From: Auanema rhodensis
Lineage: Eukaryota; Nematoda; Chromadorea; Rhabditida; Rhabditidae
NCBI GenBank assembly: GCA_964057225.1
Contig: OZ059894.1
Span: 3,906,001-3,970,000 of the forward strand
Length of the DNA stretch: 64,000 bases
Direction: 5' to 3'
The notes below the pieces were generated by a model. The model worked only from the letters and a program-made list of their open reading frames with translations. It was not told the origin of the DNA and did not search any database. Position numbers and translations under genes: made by a program. Positions 51,001-63,940 of this stretch are shown piece after piece; position 1 is the first letter of the stretch, and each line of letters opens with the position of its first letter.

Positions 51001-53493
51001 CGAGATATCAACTGATATAAGTTCACACTTATATCCTCGATTTTCACCCTGAAGGAATAATTTTTTCGTTGAATAACATTGTCCATCGTCTTTGCCTTGA
51101 AAAATGGAATCTAAAAACATCTACTTTTTGCTAAATTATTTTGAAATTTTTCGAAAAAATTTTTGTCAAAATGTTTTTGGAAGCAATGTTGAGTGTACAT
51201 GGAAACTCAACATACACTAATGCATCATTTTTCAAACGATCATAACTAATTTTTGTATCAAGCGTTTCTCAATGTAGTTTAGTGCATTCGATGCGGATTT
51301 TTAAGCTGCGTCGATCTGTGTTATCAGATTTGCGCTAGCTTAAAAATGCACCGAGATATCAACTGATATAAGTTCACACTTATATCCTCGATTTTCACCC
51401 TGAAGGAATGATTTTTTCGTTGAATAACATTGTCCATCGTCTTTGCCATGAAAAAAGGAATCTAAAAACATCTACTTTTTGCTAAATTATTTTGAAATTT
51501 TTCGAAAAAATTTTTGTCAAAATGTTTTTGGAAGCATTGTTGAGTGTACATGGAAACTCAACATACACTAATGCATCATTTTTCAAACGATCATAACTAA
51601 TTTTTGTATTAAGCGTTTCTCAATGTAGTTTAGTGCATTCGATGCGGATTTTTAAGCTGCGTCGATCTGTGTTATCAGATTTGCGCTAGCTTAAAAATGC
51701 ACCGAGATATCAACTGATATAAGTTCACACTTATATCCTCGATTTTCACCCTGAAGGAATAATTTTTTCGTTGAATAACATTGTCCATCGTCTTTGCCTT
51801 GAAAAATGGAATCTAAAAACATCTACTTTTTGCTAAATTATTTTTAAATTTTTCGAAAAAATTTTTGTCAAAATGTTTTTGGAAGCAATGTTGAGTGTAC
51901 ATGGAAACTCAACATACACTAATGCATCATTTTTCAAACGATCATAACTAATTTTTGTATCAAGCGTTTCTCAATGTAGTTTAGTGCATTCGATGCGGAT
52001 TTTTAAGCTGCGTCGATCTGTGTTATCAGATTTGCGCTAGCTTAAAAATGCACCGAGATATCAACTGATATAAGTTCACACTTATATCCTCGATTTTCAC
52101 CCTGAAGGAATAATTTTTTTTGTTGAATAACATTGTCCATCGTCTTTGCCTTGAAAAATGGAATCTAAAAACATCTACTTTTTGCTAAATTATTTTGAAA
52201 TTTTTCGAAAAAATTTTTGTCAAAATGTTTTTGGAAGCAATGTTGAGTGTACATGGAAACTCAACATACACTAATGCATCATTTTTCAAACGATCATAAC
52301 TAATTTTTGTATCAAGCGTTTCTCAATGTAGTTTAGTGCATTCGATGCGGATTTTTAAGCTGCGTCGATCTGTGTTATCAGATGTGCGCTAGCTTAAAAA
52401 TGCACCGAGATATCAACTGATATAAGTTCACACTTATATCCTCGATTTTCACCCTGAAGGAATAATTTTTTCGTTGAATAACATTGTCCATCGTCTTTGC
52501 CATGAAAAAAGGAATCTAAAAACATCTACTTTTCGCTAAATTATTTTGAAATTTTTCGAAAAAATTTTTGTCAAAATGTTTTTGGAAGCAATGTTGAGTG
52601 TACATGGAAACTCAATATACACTAATGCATCATTTTTCAAACGATCATAACTAATTTTTGTATCAAGCGTTTCTCAATGTAGTTTAGTGCATTCGATGCG
52701 GATTTTTAAGCTGCGTCGATCTGTGTTATCAGATTTGCGCTAGCTTAAAAATGCACCGAGATATCAACTGATATAAGTTCACACTTATATCCTCGATTTT
52801 CACCCTGAAGGAATAATTTTTTCGTTGAATAACATTGTCCATCGTCTTTGCCTTGAAAAATGGAATCTAAAAACATCTACTTTTTGCTAAATTATTTTGA
52901 AATTTTTCGAAAAAATTTTTGTCAAAATGTTTTTGGAAGCAATGTTGAGTGTACATGGAAACTCAACATACACTAATGCATCATTTTTCAAACGATCATA
53001 ACTAATTTTTGTATCAAGCGTTTCTCAATGTAGTTTAGTGCATTCGATGCGGATTTTTAAGCTGCGTCGATCTGTGTTATCAGATTTGCGCTAGCTTAAA
53101 AATGCACCGAGATATCAACTGATATAAGTTCACACTTATATCCTCGATTTTCACCCTGAAGGAATAATTTTTTCGTTGAATAACATTGTCCATCGTCTTT
53201 GCCTTGAAAAATGGAATCTAAAAACATCTACTTTTTGCTAAATTATTTTGAAATTTTTCGAAAAAATTTTTGTCAAAATGTTTTTGGAAGCAATGTTGAG
53301 TGTACATGGAAACTCAACATACACTAATGCATCATTTTTCAAACGATCATAACTAATTTTTGTATCAAGCGTTTCTCAATGTAGTTTAGTGCATTCGATG
53401 CGGATTTTTAAGCTGCGTCGATCTGTGTTATCAGATTTGCGCTAGCTTAAAAATGCACCGAGATATCAACTGATATAAGTTCACACTTATATC
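45067..53493 (+). repeat. Block 14: six-monomer higher-order repeat of 2107 bp
   Basis: The order M, E-class L without deletion, B, M with c176 to t (ctcaatatac), L, L occurs at 45067-47173, 49280-51386 and 51387-53493. The last two are directly adjacent and start 2107 bp apart. The interval 47174-49279 is also six monomers long (2106 bp) but of different make-up (M, M, L/M chimera, L, L with attttttcattg, L). The marker ctcaatatac is seen only in the third monomer after each unit's start. The first copy of that marker monomer also has a72 (gaaatc). Confidence 0.9.
47876..48226 (+). repeat. Chimeric monomer: L left, M right
   Basis: It starts as class L (a24, ccttg, t70, t94) but carries t151 (gcattg), t224 and a244, which otherwise go with class M. 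It is the only L copy with t151 that I found. The switch lies between 94 and 151. It follows two successive M copies (47174 and 47525), as expected where a crossover or conversion tract has broken the usual alternation. Confidence 0.75.
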
Positions 53494-56400
53494 CTCGATT
53501 TTCACCCTGAAGGAATGATTTTTTCGTTGAATAACATTGTCCATCGTCTTTGCCATGAAAAAAGGAATCTAAAAACATCTACTTTTTGCTAAATTATTTT
53601 GAAATTTTTCGAAAAAATTTTTGTCAAAATGTTTTTGGAAGCATTGTTGAGTGTACATGGAAACTCAACATACACTAATGCATCATTTTTCAAACGATCA
53701 TAACTAATTTTTGTATTAAGCGTTTCTCAATGTAGTTTAGTGCATTCGATGCGGATTTTTAAGCTGCGTCGATCTGTGTTATCAGATTTGCGCTAGCTTA
53801 AAAATGCACCGAGATATCAACTGATATAAGTTCACACTTATATCCTCGATTTTCACCCTGAAGGAATAATTTTTTCGTTGAATAACATTGTCCATCGTCT
53901 TTGCCTTGAAAAATGGAATCTAAAAACATCTACTTTTTGCTAAATTATTTTGAAATTTTTCGAAAAAATTTTTGTCAAAATGTTTTTGGAAGCAATGTTG
54001 AGTGTACATGGAAACTCAACATACACTAATGCATCATTTTTCAAACGATCATAACTAATTTTTGTATCAAGCGTTTCTCAATGTAGTTTAGTGCATTCGA
54101 TGCGGATTTTTAAGCTGCGTCGATCTGTGTTATCAGATTTGCGCTAGCTTAAAAATGCACCGAGATATCAACTGATATAAGTTCACACTTCCTGAAGGAA
54201 TGATTTTTTCGTTGAATAACATTGTCCATCGTCTTTGCCATGAAAAAAGGAATCTAAAAACATCTACTTTTCGCTAAATTATTTTGAAATTTTTCGAAAA
54301 AATTTTTGTCAAAATGTTTTTGGAAGCATTGTTGAGTGTACATGGAAACTCAACATACACTAATGCATCATTTTTCAAACGATCATAACTAATTTTTGTA
54401 TCAAGCGTTTCTCAATGTAGTTTAGTGCATTCGATGCGGATTTTTAAGCTGCGTCGATCTGTGTTATCAGATTTGCGCTAGCTTAAAAATGCACCGAGAT
54501 ATCAACTGATATAAGTTCACACTTATATCCTCGATTTTCACCCTGAAGGAATAATTTTTTCGTTGAATAACATTGTCCATCGTCTTTGCCTTGAAAAATG
54601 GAATCTAAAAACATCTACTTTTTGCTAAATTATTTTGAAATTTTTCGAAAAAATTTTTGTCAAAATGTTTTTGGAAGCAATGTTGAGTGTACATGGAAAC
54701 TCAACATACACTAATGCATCATTTTTCAAACGATCATAACTAATTTTTGTATCAAGCGTTTCTCAATGTAGTTTAGTGCATTCGATGCGGATTTTTAAGC
54801 TGCGTCGATCTGTGTTATCAGATTTGCGCTAGCTTAAAAATGCACCGAGATATCAACTGATATAAGTTCACACTTATATCCTCGATTTTCACCCTGAAGG
54901 AATGATTTTTTCGTTGAATAACATTGTCCATCGTCTTTGCCTTGAAAAATGGAAACTAAAAACATCTACTTTTTGCTAAATTATTTTGAAATTTTTCGAA
55001 AAAATTTTTGTCAAAATGTTTTTGGAAGCAATGTTGAGTGTACATGGAAACTCAACATACACTAATGCATCATTTTTCAAACGATCATAACTAATTTTTG
55101 TATCAAGCGTTTCTCAATGTAGTTTAGTGCATTCGATGCGGATTTTTAAGCTGCGTCGATCTGTGTTATCAGATTTGCGCTAGCTTAAAAATGCACCGAG
55201 ATATCAACTGATATAAGTTCACACTTATATCCTCGATTTTCACCCTGAAGGAATAATTTTTTCGTTGAATAACATTGTCCATCGTCTTTGCCATGAAAAA
55301 AGGAATCTAAAAACATCTACTTTTTGCTAAATTATTTTGAAATTTTTCGAAAAAATTTTTGTCAAAATGTTTTTGGAAGCATTGTTGAGTGTACATGGAA
55401 ACTCAACATACACTAATGCATCATTTTTCAAACGATCATAACTAATTTTTGTATTAAGCGTTTCTCAATGTAGTATAGTGCATTCGATGCGGATTTTTAA
55501 GCTGCGTCGATCTGTGTTATCAGATTTGCGCTAGCTTAAAAATGCACCGAGATATCAACTGATATATGTTCACACTTATATCCTCGATTTTCACCCTGAA
55601 GGAATAATTTTTTCGTTGAATAACATTGTCCATCGTCTTTGCCTTGAAAAATGGAATCTAAAAACATCTACTTTTTGCTAAATTATTTTTAAATTTTTCG
55701 AAAAAATTTTTGTCAAAATGTTTTTGGAAGCAATGTTGAGTGTACATGGAAACTCAACATACACTAATGCATCATTTTTCAAACGATCATAACTAATTTT
55801 TGTATCAAGCGTTTCTCAATGTAGTTTAGTGCATTCTATGCGGATTTTTAAGCTGCGTCGATCTGTGTTATCAGATTTGCGCTAGCTTAAAAATGCACCG
55901 AGATATCAACTGATATAAGTTCACACTTATATCCTCGATTTTCACCCTGAAGGAATAATTTTTTCGTTGAATAACATTGTCCATCGTCTTTGCCTTGAAA
56001 AATGGAATCTAAAAACATCTACTTTTTGCTAAATTATTTTTAAATTTTTCGAAAAAATTTTTGTCAAAATGTTTTTGGAAGCAATGTTGAGTGTACATGG
56101 AAACTCAACATACACTAATGCATCATTTTTCAAACGATCATAACTAATTTTTGTATCAAGCGTTTCTCAATGTAGTTTAGTGCATTCTATGCGGATTTTT
56201 AAGCTGCGTCGATCTGTGTTATCAGATTTGCGCTAGCTTAAAAATGCACCGAGATATCAACTGATATAAGTTCACACTTCCTGAAGGAATGATTTTTTCG
56301 TTGAATAACATTGTCCATCGTCTTTGCCATGAAAAAAGGAATCTAAAAACATCTACTTTTCGCTAAATTATTTTGAAATTTTTCGAAAAAATTTTTGTCA

Positions 56401-58356
56401 AAATGTTTTTGGAAGCATTGTTGAGTGTACATGGAAACTCAACATACACTAATGCATCATTTTTCAAACGATCATAACTAATTTTTGTATCAAGCGTTTC
56501 TCAATGTAGTTTAGTGCATTCGATGCGGATTTTTAAGCTGCGTCGATCTGTGTTATCAGATTTGCGCTAGCTTAAAAATGCACCGAGATATCAACTGATA
56601 TAAGTTCACACTTATATCCTCGATTTTCACCCTGAAGGAATAATTTTTTCGTTGAATAACATTGTCCATCGTCTTTGCCTTGAAAAATGGAATCTAAAAA
56701 CATCTACTTTTTGCTAAATTATTTTGAAATTTTTCGAAAAAATTTTTGTCAAAATGTTTTTGGAAGCAATGTTGAGTGTACATGGAAACTCAACATACAC
56801 TAATGCATCATTTTTCAAACGATCATAACTAATTTTTGTATCAAGCGTTTCTCAATGTAGTTTAGTGCATTCGATGCGGATTTTTAAGCTGCGTCGATCT
56901 GTGTTATCAGATTTGCGCTAGCTTAAAAATGCACCGAGATATCAACTGATATAAGTTCACACTTATATCCTCGATTTTCACCCTGAAGGAATGATTTTTT
57001 CGTTGAATAACATTGTCCATCGTCTTTGCCTTGAAAAATGGAATCTAAAAACATCTACTTTTTGCTAAATTATTTTGAAATTTTTCGAAAAAATTTTTGT
57101 CAAAATGTTTTTGGAAGCAATGTTGAGTGTACATGGAAACTCAACATACACTAATGCATCATTTTTCAAACGATCATAACTAATTTTTGTATCAAGCGTT
57201 TCTCAATGTAGTTTAGTGCATTCGATGCGGATTTTTAAGCTGCGTCGATCTGTGTTATCAGATTTGCGCTAGCTTAAAAATGCACCGAGATATCAACTGA
57301 TATAAGTTCACACTTATATCCTCGATTTTCACCCTGAAGGAATGATTTTTTCGTTGAATAACATTGTCCATCGTCTTTGCCATGAAAAAAGGAATCTAAA
57401 AACATCTACTTTTCGCTAAATTATTTTGAAATTTTTCGAAAAAATTTTTGTCAAAATGTTTTTGGAAGCATTGTTGAGTGTACATGGAAACTCAACATAC
57501 ACTAATGCATCATTTTTCAAACGATCATAACTAATTTTTGTATTAAGCGTTTCTCAATGTAGTATAGTGCATTCGATGCGGATTTTTAAGCTGCGTCGAT
57601 CTGTGTTATCAGATTTGCGCTAGCTTAAAAATGCACCGAGATATCAACTGATATAAGTTCACACTTATATCCTCGATTTTCACCCTGAAGGAATAATTTT
57701 TTCGTTGAATAACATTGTCCATCGTCTTTGCCTTGAAAAATGGAATCTAAAAACATCTACTTTTTGCTAAATTATTTTTAAATTTTTCGAAAAAATTTTT
57801 GTCAAAATGTTTTTGGAAGCAATGTTGAGTGTACATGGAAACTCAACATACACTAATGCATCATTTTTCAAACGATCATAACTAATTTTTGTATCAAGCG
57901 TTTCTCAATGTAGTTTAGTGCATTCGATGCGGATTTTTAAGCTGCGTCGATCTGTGTTATCAGATTTGCGCTAGCTTAAAAATGCACCGAGATATCAACT
58001 GATATAAGTTCACACTTCCTGAAGGAATGATTTTTTCGTTGAATAACATTGTCCATCGTCTTTGCCATGAAAAAAGGAATCTAAAAACATCTACTTTTCG
58101 CTAAATTATTTTGAAATTTTTCGAAAAAATTTTTGTCAAAATGTTTTTGGAAGCATTGTTGAGTGTACATGGAAACTCAACATACACTAATGCATCATTT
58201 TTCAAACGATCATAACTAATTTTTGTATTAAGCGTTTCTCAATGTAGTTTAGTGCATTCGATGCGGATTTTTAAGCTGCGTCGATCTGTGTTATCAGATG
58301 TGCGCTAGCTTAAAAATGCACCGAGATATCAACTGATATAAGTTCACACTTATATC
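53494..58356 (+). repeat. Block 15: L/M zone with three deletion junctions
   Basis: Starts: 53494 M, 53845 L (g108, yet deleted at its end), 54191 M, 54530 L, 54881 L with g24, 55232 M with a24, 55583 and 55934 E-class L, 56280 M, 56619 L, 56970 L with g24, 57321 M, 57672 E-deleted L, 58018 M (g295). Two L copies with g24 (54881, 56970) are not preceded by a deletion and look like exchanges within the first 62 bases. The copy at 54881 also has ggaaactaaa, and the copy at 55232 has gatatatg near its end. Confidence 0.86.
55583..56279 (+). repeat. Recent single-monomer tandem duplication
   Basis: The adjacent E-class L monomers at 55583 and 55934 both carry gcattctatg (g255 to t), which I found in no other copy. 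They differ only in that the second ends in the 17-bp-deleted junction. A private mutation shared by neighbours indicates a very recent one-unit duplication. Because the second keeps the deleted end, the duplication must have involved exchange with a full-length junction from the preceding monomer. Confidence 0.85.
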
Positions 58357-59761
58357 CTCGATTTTCACCCTGAAGGAATAATTTTTTTTGTTGAATAACA
58401 TTGTCCATCGTCTTTGCCTTGAAAAATGGAATCTAAAAACATCTACTTTTTGCTAAATTATTTTGAAATTTTTCGAAAAAATTTTTGTCAAAATGTTTTT
58501 GGAAGCAATGTTGAGTGTACATGGAAACTCAACATACACTAATGCATCATTTTTCAAACGATCATAACTAATTTTTGTATCAAGCGTTTCTCAATGTAGT
58601 TTAGTGCATTCGATGCGGATTTTTAAGCTGCGTCGATCTGTGTTATCAGATGTGCGCTAGCTTAAAAATGCACCGAGATATCAACTGATATAAGTTCACA
58701 CTTATATCCTCGATTTTCACCCTGAAGGAATAATTTTTTCGTTGAATAACATTGTCCATCGTCTTTGCCTTGAAAAATGAAATCTAAAAACATCTACTTT
58801 TTGCTAAATTATTTTGAAATTTTTCGAAAAAATTTTTGTCAAAATGTTTTTGGAAGCAATGTTGAGTGTACATGGAAACTCAACATACACTAATGCATCA
58901 TTTTTCAAACGATCATAACTAATTTTTGTATTAAGCGTTCTTCAATGTAGTATAGTGCATTCGATGCGGATTTTTAAGCTGCGTCGATCTGTGTTATCAG
59001 ATTTGCGCTAGCTTAAAAATGCACCGAGATATCAACTGATATAAGTTCACACTTATATCCTCGATTTTCACCCTGAAGGAATAATTTTTTTTGTTGAATA
59101 ACATTGTCCATCGTCTTTGCCTTGAAAAATGGAATCTAAAAACATCTACTTTTTGCTAAATTATTTTGAAATTTTTCGAAAAAATTTTTGTCAAAATGTT
59201 TTTGGAAGCAATGTTGAGTGTACATGGAAACTCAACATACACTAATGCATCATTTTTCAAACGATCATAACTAATTTTTGTATCAAGCGTTTCTCAATGT
59301 AGTTTAGTGCATTCGATGCGGATTTTTAAGCTGCGTCGATCTGTGTTATCAGATGTGCGCTAGCTTAAAAATGCACCGAGATATCAACTGATATAAGTTC
59401 ACACTTATATCCTCGATTTTCACCCTGAAGGAATAATTTTTTCGTTGAATAACATTGTCCATCGTCTTTGCCTTGAAAAATGAAATCTAAAAACATCTAC
59501 TTTTTGCTAAATTATTTTGAAATTTTTCGAAAAAATTTTTGTCAAAATGTTTTTGGAAGCAATGTTGAGTGTACATGGAATTCAACATACACTAATGCAT
59601 CATTTTTCAAACGATCATAACTAATTTTTGTATTAAGCGTTCTTCAATGTAGTATAGTGCATTCGATGCGGATTTTTAAGCTGCGTCGATCTGTGTTATC
59701 AGATTTGCGCTAGCTTAAAAATGCACCGAGATATCAACTGATATAAGTTCACACTTATATC
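58357..59761 (+). repeat. Block 16a: two B-N dimers of 703 bp
   Basis: Starts: 58357 B, 58709 N, 59060 B, 59412 N. Both N copies have t224, gttcttc and a244. The second N is 350 bp because ggaaactcaac has become ggaattcaac, which also breaks the hairpin at 151-178. The dimer resembles 34199-34901. Confidence 0.87.
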
Positions 59762-62535
59762 CTCGATTTTCACCCTGAAGGAATAATTTTTTCGTTGAAT
59801 AACATTGTCCATCGTCTTTGCCTTGAAAAATGGAATCTAAAAACATCTACTTTTTGCTAAATTATTTTGAAATTTTTCGAAAAAATTTTTGTCAAAATGT
59901 TTTTGGAAGCAATGTTGAGTGTACATGGAAACTCAACATACACTAATGCATCATTTTTCAAACGATCATAACTTATTTTTGTATCAAGCGTTTCTCAATG
60001 TAGTTTAGTGCATTCGATGCGGATTTTTAAGCTGCGTCGATCTGTGTTATCAGATTTGCGCTAGCTTAAAAATGCACCGAGATATCAACTGATATAAGTT
60101 CACACTTATATCCTCGATTTTCACCCTGAAGGAATGATTTTTTCGTTGAATAACATTGTCCATCGTCTTTGCCATGAAAAAAGGAATCTAAAAACATCTA
60201 CTTTTTGCTAAATTATTTTGAAATTTTTCGAAAAAATTTTTGTCAAAATGTTTTTGGAAGCAATGTTGAGTGTACATGGAAACTCAACATACACTAATGC
60301 ATCATTTTTCAAACGATCATAACTAATTTTTGTATTAAGCGTTTCTCAATGTAGTATAGTGCATTCGATGCAGATTTTTAAGCTGCGTCGATCTGTGTTA
60401 TCAGATTTGCGCTAGCTTAAAAATGCACCGAGATATCAACTGATATAAGTTCACACTTATATCCTCGATTTTCACCCTGAAGGAATAATTTTTTCGTTGA
60501 ATAACATTGTCCATCGTCTTTGCCTTGAAAAATGGAATCTAAAAACATCTACTTTTTGCTAAATTATTTTGAAATTTTTCGAAAAAATTTTTGTCAAAAT
60601 GTTTTTGGAAGCAATGTTGAGTGTACATGGAAACTCAACATACACTAATGCATCATTTTTCAAACGATCATAACTAATTTTTGTATCAAGCGTTTCTCAA
60701 TGTAGTTTAGTGCATTCGATGCGGATTTTTAAGCTGCGTCGATCTGTGTTATCAGATTTGCGCTAGCTTAAAAATGCACCGAGATATCAACTGATATAAG
60801 TTCACACTTCCTGAAGGAATGATTTTTTCGTTGAATAAAATTGTCCATCGTCTTTGCCATGAAAAAAGGAATCTAAAAACATCTACTTTTCGCTAAATTA
60901 TTTTGAAATTTTTCGAAAAAATTTTTGTCAAAATGTTTTTGGAAGCATTGTTGAGTGTACATGGAAACTCAACATACACTAATGCATCATTTTTCAAACG
61001 ATCATAACTAATTTTTGTATTAAGCGTTCTTCAATGTAGTATAGTGCATTCGATGCGGATTTTTAAGCTGCGTCGATCTGTGTTATCAGATTTGCGCTAG
61101 CTTAAAAATGCACCGAGATATCAACTGATATAAGTTCACACTTATATCCTCGATTTTCACCCTGAAGGAATAATTTTTTCGTTGAATAACATTGTCCATC
61201 GTCTTTGCCTTGAAAAATGGAATCTAAAAACATCTACTTTTTGCTAAATTATTTTGAAATTTTTCGAAAAAATTTTTGTCAAAATGTTTTTGGAAGCAAT
61301 GTTGAGTGTACATGGAAACTCAACATACACTAATGCATCATTTTTCAAACGATCATAACTTATTTTTGTATCAAGCGTTTCTCAATGTAGTTTAGTGCAT
61401 TCGATGCGGATTTTTAAGCTGCGTCGATCTGTGTTATCAGATTTGCGCTAGCTTAAAAATGCACCGAGATATCAACTGATATAAGTTCACACTTATATCC
61501 TCGATTTTCACCCTGAAGGAATGATTTTTTCGTTGAATAACATTGTCCATCGTCTTTGCCATGAAAAAAGGAATCTAAAAACATCTACTTTTTGCTAAAT
61601 TATTTTGAAATTTTTCGAAAAAATTTTTGTCAAAATGTTTTTGGAAGCAATGTTGAGTGTACATGGAAACTCAACATACACTAATGCATCATTTTTCAAA
61701 CGATCATAACTAATTTTTGTATTAAGCGTTTCTCAATGTAGTATAGTGCATTCGATGCAGATTTTTAAGCTGCGTCGATCTGTGTTATCAGATTTGCGCT
61801 AGCTTAAAAATGCACCGAGATATCAACTGATATAAGTTCACACTTATATCCTCGATTTTCACCCTGAAGGAATAATTTTTTCGTTGAATAACATTGTCCA
61901 TCGTCTTTGCCTTGAAAAATGGAATCTAAAAACATCTACTTTTTGCTAAATTATTCTGAAATTTTTCGAAAAAATTTTTGTCAAAATGTTTTTGGAAGCA
62001 ATGTTGAGTGTACATGGAAACTCAACTTACACTAATGCATCATTTTTCAAACGATCATAACTAATTTTTGTATCAAGCGTTTCTCAATGTAGTTTAGTGC
62101 ATTCGATGCGGATTTTTAAGCTGCGTCGATCTGTGTTATCAGATTTGCGCTAGCTTAAAAATGCACCGAGATATCAACTGATATAAGTTCACACTTCCTG
62201 AAGGAATGATTTTTTCGTTGAATAAAATTGTCCATCGTCTTTGCCATGAAAAAAGGAATCTAAAAACATCTACTTTTCGCTAAATTATTTTGAAATTTTT
62301 CGAAAAAATTTTTGTCAAAATGTTTTTGGAAGCATTGTTGAGTGTACATGGAAACTCAACATACACTAATGCATCATTTTTCAAACGATCATAACTAATT
62401 TTTGTATTAAGCGTTTCTCAATGTAGTATAGTGCATTCGATGCGGATTTTTAAGCTGCGTCGATCTGTGTTATCAGATTTGCGCTAGCTTAAAAATGCAC
62501 CGAGATATCAACTGATATAAGTTCACACTTATATC
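59762..62535 (+). repeat. Block 16b: four-monomer higher-order repeat of 1387 bp, two copies
   Basis: Each unit is L with aacttattt, M with g260 to a and a151, L ending in the 17-bp deletion, and M with aataaaattg (c42 to a). The units run 59762-61148 and 61149-62535. Deletion junctions are at 60810 and 62197. Differences between the units: gttcttc in the first final M but gtttctc in the second, and ttattctg plus caactta in the third monomer of the second unit. The first two members match 39801-40502, so the repeat grew from a pair already present elsewhere. Confidence 0.9.
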
Positions 62536-63940
62536 CTCGATTTTCACCCTGAAGGAATAATTTTTTTTGTTGAATAACATTGTCCATCGTCTTTGCCTTG
62601 AAAAATGGAATCTAAAAACATCTACTTTTTGCTAAATTATTTTGAAATTTTTCGAAAAAATTTTTGTCAAAATGTTTTTGGAAGCAATGTTGAGTGTACA
62701 TGGAAACTCAACATACACTAATGCATCATTTTTCAAACGATCATAACTAATTTTTGTATCAAGCGTTTCTCAATGTAGTTTAGTGCATTCGATGCGGATT
62801 TTTAAGCTGCGTCGATCTGTGTTATCAGATGTGCGCTAGCTTAAAAATGCACCGAGATATCAACTGATATAAGTTCACACTTATATCCTCGATTTTCACC
62901 CTGAAGGAATAATTTTTTCGTTGAATAACATTGTCCATCGTCTTTGCCTTGAAAAATGAAATCTAAAAACATCTACTTTTTGCTAAATTATTTTGAAATT
63001 TTTCGAAAAAATTTTTGTCAAAATGTTTTTGGAAGCAATGTTGAGTGTACATGGAAACTCAACATACACTAATGCATCATTTTTCAAACGATCATAACTA
63101 ATTTTTGTATTGAGCGTTTCTCAATGTAGTATAGTGCATTCGATCCGGATTTTTAAGCTGCGTCGATCTGTGTTATCAGATTTGCGCTAGCTTAAAAATG
63201 CACCGAGATATCAACTGATATAAGTTCACACTTATATCCTCGATTTTCACCCTGAAGAATTAATTTTTTCGTTGAATAACATTGTCCATCGTCTTTGCCT
63301 TGAAAAAAGGAATTTAAAAACATCTACTTTTTGCTAAATTATTTTGAAATTTTTCGAAAAAATTTTTGTCAAAATGTTTTTGGAAGCAATGTTGAGTGTA
63401 CATGGAAACTCAACATACACTAATGCATCATTTTTCAAACGATCATAACTAATTTTTGTATCAAGCGTTTCTCAATGTAGTTTAGTGCATTCGATGCGGA
63501 TTTTTAAGCTGCGTCGATCTGTGTTATCAGATGTGCGCTAGCTTAAAAATGCACCGAGATATTAACTGATATAAGTTCACACTTATATCCTCGATTTTCA
63601 CCCTGAAGGAATAATTTTTTCGTTGAATAACATTGTCCATCGTCTTTGCCTTGAAAAATGAAATCTAAAAACATCTACTTTTTGCTAAATTATTTTGAAA
63701 TTTTTCGAAAAAATTTTTGTCAAAATGTTTTTGGAAGCAATGTTGAGTGTACATGGAAACTCAACATACACTAATGCATCATTTTTCAAACGATCATAAC
63801 TAATTTTTGTATCAAGCGTTTCTCAATGTAGTTTAGTGCATTCGATGCGGATTTTTAAGCTGCGTCGATCTGTGTTATCAGATGTGCGCTAGCTTAAAAA
63901 TGCACCGAGATATCAACTGATATAAGTTCACACTTATATC
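62536..63940 (+). repeat. Block 17: last complete monomers, with more private changes
   Basis: Starts: 62536 B, 62888 N, 63239 mosaic, 63590 N. The copy at 62888 has tattgagcg and gatccgg. The copy at 63239 has gaattaat, ttgaaaaaagg (L at 62, M at 70), aatttaaa and gatattaactg. Most monomers elsewhere carry no private change, so this cluster stands out. Confidence 0.85.
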
